NCBI RefSeq assembly: GCF_021347895.1 | Contig: NC_067132.1 | Span: forward strand, 25,823,757-25,887,756 | DNA length: 64,000 nt | Direction of reading: 5' to 3' | Source: Acanthochromis polyacanthus | Taxonomy: Eukaryota > Chordata > Actinopteri > Pomacentridae | In this document: positions 29,405-41,400 of the stretch, piece after piece | How positions within the stretch are numbered: the stretch's first letter is position 1 | How the letters are laid out: each line of letters starts with the position of its first letter | The notes under the pieces: generated by a model | Database searches by the model: none | What the model saw: only the letters and a program-made list of their open reading frames with translations | Told to the model about the DNA's origin: nothing | Translations under genes and position numbers: made by a program

Positions 29405-32400
29405 GTGAGATGCGACGCCCATTTTTTGGTGCGTTTTTCCTGTTTCGCTTTGTTTGCGTCCAATTTAGAGGAAAAAAGACCCAAAATAGCCTCCGGCGCC
29501 GCTGCGCATCTGGATGAATCAACGCCCGGTCCAGATGCGCGCAGCCTCTCTTCTCTCCTTCCACCCCTCCCCTCCCCTCCCCTCCCCTCGCCTCCCCTCT
29601 CCGCGCTCCTCACCTCACCTCCCCTTCACGCATAGCAGAGCTGTTTGGAAGGAGACACCGCAGGCTTCTGTCGCGCATTTCCGATGCCTCATTTCATGGT
29701 TTAGAGGGAGAAAAAAAGAAGCCACGCGTGGGTGTGCAGCTCGGCCGCGCAGGGCTTTTTCTTTTTTTGTGCGCGATTTCAGGAAAAGCTGCGGGTCACA
29801 TTGATGAGTTGCAGATGTTGACACGTTTACATTCAGTGTGTGTGTGTGTCTGTGGTGTGTGTGTGTGTGTGTGTGTGTGCCCCATTGTGTTGCACAGTGT
29901 TTGGCTCTCCAGCTCTCCGCCTCTGTGGACGAAACAGGCCTGACTGTTCTCATCTTCGCCATCATTTCCCACGACACTGCGCCGCTGCTGCTGCTGCCCC
30001 ACATAATGCTTGATTATTAATTGTTTGCGTATTCGCTGCTCGGCTGATCAATCAGTTCTAAGGCGCTGAATGCATGCAAAGCTGGAGGTTTTGACTTCCC
30101 TTTCCCCCCCTCTCTGCATGATACTTTACTGTCTGCTGATCTTATGAGACATTCCATTTCTCTGCAGAGGAGTTCCACTAATGAGGATATTCATTAGTTG
30201 CAGCACGTCTCCACATGTATTATTTGGGTTCGTGTGCATGCTTTCTACTGGATGTGTGTAAACAAACAATGCATGGCTGCCCTCAGGGGGAAACTTGGCA
30301 CCCAGACATCATAAAGCGACTCAACACCTAAATCTTCTCATTTCCTGTGTCTAGACACTGTTTTAGTGTTTTAGTTCATTGCTCATTTGTTTCTGAATAT
30401 GCACCGCTTTCCAAAATGGCCTTTAACCCTCCTGTTGTCCTCATTTATGGGCACCAATAATATTGTTTCCTTGTCTGATAAAAATCCAAAAATTCAGCAA
30501 AAAAAATCCCCAAATTTCTGAAAATTTGCCCAAAAAAATTCAGCAAGTAAATTCCAATAATTTGTTAAAAGTTTTCCTTAAAAGGCTTTTTTTTTTTTTT
30601 TTTAAAAAAATCCCCCAAATTTGACAAAAAATTCTTGTAAATATTTTCAAAATGAATAAAAATCTTCCAAAAATCCTAAAAATATCTAAAGTGCTAACAT
30701 ATATATCAGTAAAAATCAACCAAAATCCAAAATATCCTGGATTTTGGTAGATTTTTTTTGTGAATGTTCTTAAGGAATATTTTTAACATTTCTTTTTTTC
30801 CACCAAAAAATGTTGAAAAATTTCCCGAAAATGTGGACATCAGAAGTTTCACTCTGAAAATATATATTTAACTTTGAACCGAGTCAAATTTGACCCACAG
30901 GACGACACGAGGGTTAAACACACCTTATAGATCACTTTCCATGAACCTCTACTGAAAAAGCTGGCCTCGACAGATTGTTTTGTGTCCTTGCTTCTTTCTA
31001 TATCCTCAAAATGAAGACACTTCAGGTTAATAGGTTTCTGCAGTTCTTCAGCCGCTGCTGTTCTCAAGGAGCACAAATCTATCGGACATTTAACAGTGAC
31101 CTTCAGTCGCTCAAACTTGAAGGCGATGCTTTCAAACCGTTCCATTCAGCACATATTCAACAGTTACACAAGTGTAAAAATAGCAGTTCCTTTATTGTGC
31201 AGCCAAACAATGTTTCACTTTTCTCGTCTGAAACTGAAAACCCTTCGCTCTCCTCCTTGCTTTCTCTGCCAGCATCGCGTTCTCCACCTACACTCAAAGC
31301 TCCAAACATGATGGATGCATCGAGCTCTTCTCTTGTCGCCAGGAGTTGTGGGAACGATGAGAATTCGAAATAGATAACGCGAGTTGAGTGAATACAGTGG
31401 ACTTTGTCTCAAGATGTGCTCAGCTGCACAGCGATGAGCGAAAGAATGGTTGGAATCCTCCTTTAATGTGGGAGCGTTTGCTGAAGCCTGAGATGTGATC
31501 CACAGTTGGAGTGGGTGGCTTTGACTCCCAGTGGGCTGCGGTCCAGCGCTGAATGTTTTACAGACAGAAACACACAGCTGCTCTTGACATCATCAGCGAC
31601 AGCAGCAATGAAACTCACCCACAACTAAACACAGGTCCACTGTAAACCGGCGAAATGTCAGCGAGGCTTTGCAGAGCTCTGCGCGTCAGAATGTGTGCAG
31701 CTTCCCCAAATCTAAACTTGATGCAGCTGTTTAGAGGACGCTCACGGGCCCATCTCAGTTCCTGTTCGAGTGGGAGTTTTTGTTTTGTCTGCAGGCTTCG
31801 ACATATTCGCTCTCTTGTCTTTTCAAGGCCTTATGTCTGTCTTTTTTTTAGCCTGGTGGAAGCACCGTATTACCACAGATATGAGCGTACAAGTATAAGC
31901 AAGAGGTGCTGCAAATACTGATTAACCATTCAGTAGCGAAGAGAACTTCCCAAAGCTCAAACTGATGCTTTTATGTCATTTGCTGCCATTTATGATACCA
32001 GTGACCTGCAAATTCTGATAGTCAAGAAGCTGAATCCAACCTTTCTTCTTCTTTTCTTAAATTTGCTGACCAGTTTTCTTTCAGTTGACTAACCGGTGTA
32101 GCTCTTTAACTTGCAAGTAAGCTGCATGTTGCTCTATTTCTCAGTGAATTGCGTTAGTATTGCAGTAGTGGACTGAATTCTTGAAAAGCTAGCTAGTCAG
32201 TCGTGCTGCATGATTATCGGCAAACGATAATCGCAATTATTTTGTTCGATGCTGAAATTATTTGCAGTCATTTGTCTCAATTATTCACCGATATTTTTTT
32301 AAAAAAGTGTTTTTTATTGGGCTTTCACATTTGAATAAACAGTTGCTTTCACTTTCATGTTCCACAAACCCGCCCATTCATGTGCTAATGTACACATTTT

Positions 32401-35400
32401 TGCATCAAAATAACACTTAAAACAATATTTCTTCTTCACATCAAATTCACTGCATCTTCTAGAGCTGAAATATAAATAAAATTGTACTTAAAAGAAGTAC
32501 TTGGTGAACATCTACGTATTGATAGATACCACACTTTACTGATGTTCCATAAATGGTTCACATGGCGGTTGTGCACAGACAAGCCTCTAGTCTCCCCACT
32601 TAGTTATTGCAGTGCATCCATTGAGACAAGTGTGAAACCAAAAAATTCTCATAAATGTTAAATAATGCCACATGTACACTTGTTTTGCATAGCCGTACAT
32701 GTTTCCACAAAGTTGCAGAATAATCTGACTGCACCTCATTATCATTCTGCTCAAGGAAGAAAAAAAAAAAGCCCCACTCACACATTTTAAACCAAGCCCG
32801 GGACACAGCGATGGTGCCCCAGTAAAATAGTAACAATGGAACTGTTTTGGTGAAACGCTTGCATGCATAGAGGCAAATGCAGTCATTAAAAATATAAGCT
32901 GGGCTGACTTCTTGCATGATCTAAATCTTCTGCAAAACTTGACATTTTCAGTGTGCAGGATGCTGCTTGAGGATGTTGTTTTTGTAAGTTCATATGTGGT
33001 CAGTTAGATTTGATTTGAAATTCAAACCAAATGATTTTATCTACATGAGCTTGTTAAATGTCTGCATGGGAGTTGCATGTAATTGTGGGGGGCCAAATCA
33101 TTAGTGGTTAATATCTGATCAACTGTGCAGCTCTGCTAAAAACTATTAAGTTAAGATCTAAGCTAAACTTGTTTTATAATTCTAATGCTTTGTTTCAGTG
33201 CAAAATATACAGTATTGGCTTTAATGCTAATGTTTGAGCCAAACTTGTGTGAGAAAGACAGTTGAGCTATATGTGCCTTACCAAGCAAAGATTAAGCTAA
33301 TTATTTTGACTATCAAAGGTAAAAATATAAGATTATTTTTTTCATTTAGAACAAAAAAAAGTTGTCACTTTATTCCACATAGATCGATCCAAACTTGTTA
33401 GCAGGCAGTTGTAGTGTGTTAGCATACAGTACTATGCTCAATGTTTTAGCGGGAAAGTGCATAACCAAGCTAATTATCTGTTGTGTCAAAGCTACATCTG
33501 CATAATTTGCTGATGGAGAATTTTAATGTTTAGTTATGGTCTTTCACATTTTCATGTTTGAGCCAAACTTTCTAGCAGACCGTTGTTGTATGTTAGCACA
33601 TGAAGCTATGTTGAATGTATTGGTGCAAAAGTGCCCAACATTAAGCTAACTGTTTTTCCCATGAAAGCTAAAAAACAAAGCTACAACTGTCAGTATCTAG
33701 TTTAGATATAAAAAAACTACATTTGCTTTCTTCCTCACATCTTTTCTGAACTTCTTAGCAAGCAGTTGTTAGCATGTTTGCAAACAAGTGCATACCTGGG
33801 CAGTAGCATTCAAGGAGTTAACATTAATTTGGAGTTTCGTTTGTGTCTACCTGATTATTATAAGTACATTATTAATTTTTCTTTATCTCTATATCTCTTC
33901 ACCAACTTCTGAGAAAAATATTTTGGTCTTAAACTGCTAAATGTTTGAATTGTTTAGCTGCATAGCTACAGAAATATGAGCCAAGACGGGCTAATAATCA
34001 TAAGAGTTAGATGTAATCTCTGTGCATGTGGTATTCACACGTGATCTGTATCTTAATATGTTATTGCACAAGTCAGTGATAGCATTTTTAACATTTTCTT
34101 GTAATCTTGATGAAGTCTGAATATACGATGAAGTTCTGGTACATTCCAGGTCTAAGCAGATGACACTGTATGTGTGTGGATTTTATTATTGTCGGCAAAT
34201 CCTATTAAAAACCAAAATAATCACGTTTCACTGAGCGAAGAGTAAATAACAGATTTCTTGGTGACTATTTTCTGCTGCGGATTTTGTGCGCAAGTGTTTG
34301 TAGCAGCCGGACGGAGTATGAGGGACTTAGAGAAAATAAACTTCAGTGTGTGTTCATGGTGCTGGAGCATCATGTCATCCTGTGCAACACTGTGGCTCAG
34401 TGATATGTTTTTTACTGTGTTTGGATAGTAATGAAGGTTATAAACTAGCAATAGTTGGACAATTCGGGTGTTTTTAGTGGGATTAGCTGACAAGTGGAAA
34501 AATGAAGAATATCAACGCACTCGCTCTTCAAAATAAAAGCAGGGAAACATGTTTCGTGATTTGATCAGTGGATTAAAGCAACTTTAAGAACTGAACTTTG
34601 GTGCGACTGTTGCAGAGCGTTACATATCTGTTGGATTTTCTTGCTGTATAACGTCTACTTATTATGCAGAATGGAGCCTTTCAGAGTGCTAAGCTATACA
34701 GCCTCCAAGGTTAAAAAAAAAGTGCATTTCTATATGACATCGGAGTGCATGTGCACAAGTTATTTTGTGCAACACATACAAAATAACATTTTGAAGAGGA
34801 TTTCTGTTGCAAAAGGTTTATTTGAATCTTTCTTATTAGTTCGTCTTTAAATCCCAGCATATGCCCTGCACTGGAGAGGCTATTCAGGGATGTCAGTATG
34901 TGCTGTACAGCTGCATACTAAATCCTGTGCAAGTACCTCAGATTGCACTTGAGCAAATGCACTTTTCCACCTCCGATGCTGTCATGCTGTGTTGTACATC
35001 ACACAGGCAATAAATTGAAGCTTGTAAACTCCTAACCCGGGGTCTCAGCACTTTCTGCATTGCTTCACACGAGACAGAACTCCTCTTTGGCATTAACATT
35101 ATGTCACTTTTAACTTGCACCCGTCTTTGCACTCGGTGATGTTGCGGAGCCACAAGCTGTCGTGCTCTTCAGTGGTGCATGTGTCGCTGACGGATGCGGG
35201 TGGGCGGGCGGACTGCAGTGTGTCGTCCCGTTCTGCCACTCAGATGTACTGTAATAGAGTTTGCGAGACAACTGCCACAAGCGATCAGTTCACCGGGTGC
35301 ACTTCTCTTTGTTGCACAACCTTCCCCTTTTTGCTCTCAGGGTGTTAGCCGCTTTTCCCACAGGCAGCACAACCGAGAGCAAGAAGAGAAAAATGGCATT

Positions 35401-38400
35401 TGTGCCACGACGCTGTCTCGACTGTGACTAATCTCTGTCGTTATCTGATGCCAGAATCATATCCTCCCCATCTGAGCAGCAGGCCAACTTGGACTAGAGT
35501 TATCTGCTTTGTCTGTTTGATGTCTTGTGCGAGGCTTCTTCCCCCCATGATGTAAACTCCCAGCGATGCCCTGACCTTTCACTTAGTCGCACAAGAAGTG
35601 GTTGCTTCTGCTTAGTGTCACCATGTTGTGCGTTCAATAATATATACATGTGTGAAGGATTTTAGGGGAAGGAGGCCAGTGTGTCTGAGTCATACCTACC
35701 CCTTTATGCAGTTGTTCCCATGGTTACCCAATCCCGAAACTCCCCCCACTGCATCCCCACCGTCAGCTGCCCACACAGTTTAGACAAGGATCAGGCCTCG
35801 TATGTGCGGCCGGTACGTGTGTCCATGTGTGAGGGTTAGGAAAGCTATATGTGATATGACACATTCAGTACGTTTTTACAAGTATTAGCAGCTGCACAAG
35901 CAGTCACAAGATGTATGTGTGAAAGTGTGATTTAGTGTAGACGAAAGCAGCAGTAAATGTGTTTGCTTGTGTTGCTGTGTGCAGTCACAAGGCTTTTATT
36001 TTAATGCTAATTACCGATTTCTCGTGCTACTATCAGGCGTGTATTAATCACATTAAATCTATAGTCTTGAAAAAATTCAACATTCAACACACCTCCACAG
36101 CATTAATTCTGTCTATCTGCTGATTTGACTCAGTCGGTTAATTCCCTTCTCATCTACTTTGCCATATTTCAATTGGTGTTTAACAACAATTCCTGTATCA
36201 CACACTAAATCTCTTCCAGCGACTCAGAGGGAATAATCCGTCTCTGTTGAGTCATCTGCAGGAACATTCATCGAAGGTATTTAAAGGCATGCAAATAGAA
36301 CTGATTGGATGTAACGGGAGCGGAGTGTTTTAACCACTAGTATGACAGGAGGATGCTCTTGCGAACAAAACTGAATGTGTAAATGCACTGAAAAGATAAT
36401 TCTGGTTTATTTTGACCAAGCAGAAACCATGAAAATTGAAGCTGAAGTGCCAAAAACTGCAGTTCCTTGAATGGCCACTTGGCAGTGGCACAAAAATGAG
36501 TGAATCCCCATAGACCCCCATGTTAAAATTGCCGACTTTACAGCAGAAATAAACACATTTACAGCCTGTTGCAAAAACATGTTTGGTCTCTATAGCTAAT
36601 TTCCCTGTTCCAAAAACTATACATATTTATATAACTTACCCATTTAAATTGTATTAAGGCTCAGAAATATGCATAATTAAGGGTAAGGCTGCATTATGTA
36701 AAAGTGGGGTGTTATCATAGACATGACCTGAATATTTCCATAGCCAACCTCAACTGCATGTTTGCTTCACCCTTTTGCTCATTTTTGGATTAGCCATGAG
36801 TTAGAAAGAGTCAAGTACTGCTAAGATGGGTATGGCCAGAGCCACAACACTGAGCTTCAAACTTATGGGTGACGTCCCACATCCATGATTCCAATCTGAT
36901 ATATTTCCTCTTATTTAATTATTATGGCTGTTTGCGTCATGCTAGCTTTGCATTGTCCACCACTATTGTAGAGAATCATAGCAAAGAATCCTACAAAACA
37001 ATATATATATAATGACCTAAAACCTCCTTGAAACTATCTGATCTGATTTTTACGTGTATTACTCTAAACTATGTTTATTGAGTCCGACTGAAACTGAACA
37101 GAAAAATTAACAACTTAGACATTTTGTTAAGGAGCAGCTTGCCAGGTGGCTGTATGAACGATTTATTCATCTGCACACTCCGTTGTTTACATGTAAGACT
37201 GTGTATAGCTTTCAGTTCAGTGTGTTCTAACTGGAGAGGTCACAGCAGATGAGATATCTGGGACACAAAATGACTTGTTACTTCCTGAAATAACTCGAGA
37301 GCTGAATGGTCCGGCCAGTATTCAGCAATGTTTATCAAACTACAGATTCATTACGCTCATCCGTGGGCTACAGGGTCGAATAAGTGGTTGCCATCAAATC
37401 AAAAAATAAATAAGCAAATCACAAAGGCCGCAATTCAGGATATATCCGATATGGCTGTCAAATAATGAGACTGACGCAGTTTTGTTTAATACCACCAGAT
37501 TGAAACTTACAGGGGTTATTTATGGGCCCATTGATTGATGTATACTATGTGTTTCAGGCATGAACACTCCGGTCTGAGGTCTGACCCACTGTGTAGCACA
37601 GACTGTCCAAAAGGTCAAAGAAGACTCAGCAGACTTCTTGATTGCGAATATGTGAAGTATTTATCTATAGTGCTCTTCATTCATGTGAGGAAAATAACCC
37701 CAAAATTAGCCAATACTCAATCAAATAAGCAACACGTCTTACCAGTACAGCATAACTTCTGTCTTTGGTGAGCAAAAACCCCAACTACTCATATCAGGTG
37801 ATCAGTTCATACTTTGTTAGTTCCAGCCCTACCTTAGAAAGTATGGCGACCTTTTCCATAACTAATGCCAAACAACATCATAGCACTCATCTGCCATTCT
37901 AGATGTCTCTGTAGAAGCCAAGTGTCGGAAACCTTTACTTAGCTTGCTTGAGAAAATTCCTAAAAAGAGAAAAAACACCCCACTCCAGCCTAGTGATGTC
38001 AATATGATACGAAGTAAGTCGATTTTCGCCCTAAGTCGGACCAAAGCAGCTATGTGCATCATGATATCGATCAGTTCCTCGGAAAAGTCATGAATAGCAG
38101 TGACTTTCATGCATGTATGAGTCATTTTACAAATTAGCGAATGTGGCACAGTTCAAGGTGGCGTACAACCGGTGAATGTAAACAAGGATATCCTTTAGCG
38201 GTGCATGACAACGTGTTCCTCCGCTCCGCTTGACAACTAGTTCCACGTAACCAGTTTCGACGTAACGACAAAACGTCATAAACTGAGGACCCGCCTGTAA
38301 CTGGTTCTGATGTAATGATGAAACGCTGTAGGTCGAGGACGTCGTAAACCGAGGACCCTCCGTAATCAGGAAATGCCGGGCGAACTATTTCTAGACATTA

Positions 38401-41400
38401 ATCCTGCATGGTGAGCCTGAACAAGTGAACTTAAAAGGTGCGAATGAACAAGAAAAGCCACATTTGACCAGCGAACATATTGCTAACACATGTAAAAAAT
38501 AATATTCTGTCACTTGCAAAATGAACATGTAGAGGACAAGTGGTGAAGAAAGTTCTCACAGGGTTTAAAGGTTTCAGCAGTTTTGCAAATTCATGCTGAT
38601 AGTCATGCTTTTGATCGTGTCTCATGTTAAAACTCCATCACGCTTTAAGTCTTTTACATGTTGAATATTAATCTGAAGCTTGACTTCAAAAGATTGGATC
38701 ACAAAATTAAATACCCTCCTCAGGAACACCACCAGTTCGCCAAAGTGCATCATCCTTTATGACGTCCTGTTGTATTTCTGTTCTAATAAATGTCAAATTG
38801 GAAAGACCTGCAACTGTCCTCATAATGGCCCACAAAGGAATCAGTGTTTGTGTTGACTTTCCATACAATCAGCCTCACATGAGAGAAGGCAAGCTGATCT
38901 TGATTGAGATCCAACATGGCTAAAGTTTCCGTTTCCTTTCTGTCACCTTCAAAACAAACATTAAAATGATCCTGTTTGCTAATTTCTCTGAATCTCTACA
39001 ATGGAGGTGGAGAAGGTAGTATTAGTATGACCAACAGAGCCACATTAGACACACCAATGGGAGACGTCAGGCTGAAATGTCCTGGAACTGTTTGCATTCA
39101 GTGCATATTCCAGGAAAAAAACAAAAGCCACCACTTTCAGCTGCATTTACTCAGAACCGGTGCTCCTTTTTCAGCTTGTGGCTTTAAAGAGTGTCACCTT
39201 GGCATGTGGTAAGCCACTTCTTTACAGTATATCAGTGAACATTTCATGGGTGAGTCATTTTTTCCCCTGCAACCTCCAGCATCGATTATCATCTCATAAC
39301 TTGATGCATGAATATGTGAAAAGAAACCTGCTTTATAGTAAACAACTTTTTTTGTGAGGTATTTGAGGCAAGGGCGGGTAGAGGAGAGGGAAGTAGCAGT
39401 TGGCGAACAAAGGCAAAGAATACGAGTCAGCAGACGTGGGTACAAACAATGCAGGTTTTTTAAAAGGTTTAAAATCGACTCGGATTGGCAGCCGGTGTTT
39501 GTTGGAGCTCCAGCGAATCACACACACACCGTGGTTTGTTTACAAGGACACCTTTAATTAGCAAGCGTTTCTCTGCCAGAGTGTGCAACAGTGTTCTGAT
39601 GTAAAATTCAATGGGTCGCGTTTGTTCCTCTTTCGTTTCCAGTCCAATCAATAAATAAAACCTGCGCCGTCATCAGAAGGAGAAAGCAATGTGCCAGAGA
39701 GGAAAAAGCACAACAGTGTGCCACATCTGCAGCGTTTGACCTTTCTGCTCTTTCTCTCCGTCGCCCTCAGTGGAGGCCGTGGTGGAGTTCGACTATGAGG
39801 CTCAGCAGGACGATGAGTTGAGCCTGACAGTGGGCGACATCATCGTGAACATACGGCGCGACGATGGAGGATGGTGGGAGGGCGAGCTGGGCGGACGCAG
39901 GGGGCTGTTCCCGGATAACTTTGTCAGGGTGAGTAATTACAAACACGCCGACCAAACATCACTATCTTACAGACTTCACAAACCCACAAGAGGCGCTCCA
40001 CAAATAGCAGCAGAGTCGTTGCGGTTTGTGTGTTTCCTTTGCTATTTTCATAGAGGAAAACACTTCTCACTCGCAGGTACAAGCTTGCAAACTCTGAACA
40101 AACTCTTGTGTTGTCACATGAGGTAAACCAAAATTAGAATTAGGAGTACAGTTCAGTTAAAGCTGAAATCGTGATTGGGGATCTTCTTCGATTAAGATTT
40201 ATGGAGCCTCCAGGAAACCAAAAGTATTTCACGCCCTCCTCTGATGACTTGGTTGCGTTTTTAACCACCGTAAAACATTTGCTCACTTTGGAACAGCACA
40301 CTTAGCATGTTGCTAACATTCTCATGCAGTTTTCATGTCGGCGGTGGAGAGCAGATCTGTGCAGCATATGATTTACATAATTCTCCTGCTCATCAACCCT
40401 TCATTCCCATGCTGGAAGCAGATGCATTTGTTATGTTTGTGGACTCATTTTAATTTGTTCCCCACATTTAATGTTAAAGTAGGTGGAAAACAGCAAGCAG
40501 AGAATGTCTGTTTTACCACAGAGCTTCCACGTCCTGTTTATGATTGTGGTGTCATCTATTTAAACCTGTGAGTGATTTTTCAGGGTCATTTACGACTTTT
40601 ACTTTTAAGCTCTTAGCCATGCATGCTGTGGCTTGTTTTTGACAGAACAGTCTAGACCGGGGGTGGCAAATATTCGACCCACGGGTAAAAATCGGCCTGC
40701 CAAAGGGTCCAGTGTGGCCCGCAGGATGGCTTTGCAAAGTGTAAAAACAACAGTTGAAAATGAATCCTGAATGTGAAAATATTTAAAAACATTAAAAATT
40801 GTGCTATATAATGTCAAACAGTTAGCTAGCTTCAGTACAAAAGAGTGTGGTTTTGTGGAACCCTTTTGTTGATGCACTGACGCAACTTTTTTGTGTTTTT
40901 TTTATGTATAAATTTAAGGCAGGGGAACAACTTAACCTTCTTCTGTAGTAGTTCTTACTTTAGTTTGTATGATGTTAGTTTAGGTGGTCAGGATTACCAC
41001 ACAAGTGTGGAAATGAAAGTTGTTTTGTTCATAAAGCAAAAGTAAAATACTATATCGTTCAGTTCTGGATACCTAGTTTTGTGCCTTTGTCGATGCACTG
41101 TGATCTGTGAGTTGTAATGCACAAATGATAAACTGAGATATAATATATTGTTGAAATTGCACTTATTTTTCTTGAGAAATTTACAGTTATTCATAATGTT
41201 TTGTAAAAAGATAGTTCATTCAATGTGAACATTTTCAGAATGCAGCGCTCGATTTAGACGGTCGCCGCGAACGCCGGGAATGATAGGAGGTTGATGACAT
41301 CATACAAAGCGGCTGCCTCCATGAAGAAAACATGATACGCGGTTCAGCTCGATCGAGCGGATTTGGACGGTCGCCGGGTCGCCATTTGCGACGTTTTTAG

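Larger units (their letters stand above)
29405..39770. other. sh3kbp1 intron 1
   Basis: 10.4 kb. The first 400 bases remain CpG-rich. It contains a piggyBac-like MITE (30423-30917), a hAT-terminus-like stretch at 32200-32290 (GTGCTGCATGATTATCGG), a degenerate tandem repeat at 33220-33800, and a fragment at 38240-38375 resembling the GACGTAACGAC ... GTAAACCGAGGAC repeat also seen at 51600. No further exon supported. Confidence 0.6.

Noticed and set aside
28926..29564. 212-codon minus-strand open frame over the sh3kbp1 promoter
   Set aside because: It is antisense to the CpG-rich promoter, where stop codons are rare. The peptide is R/S/P-rich without a domain, and the real start ATGG of sh3kbp1 lies within it on the other strand.
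39770..40126. 118-codon open frame read as a complete SH3 protein
   Set aside because: The frame runs past the donor at 39929 into intron 2; only 39771-39928 is coding.
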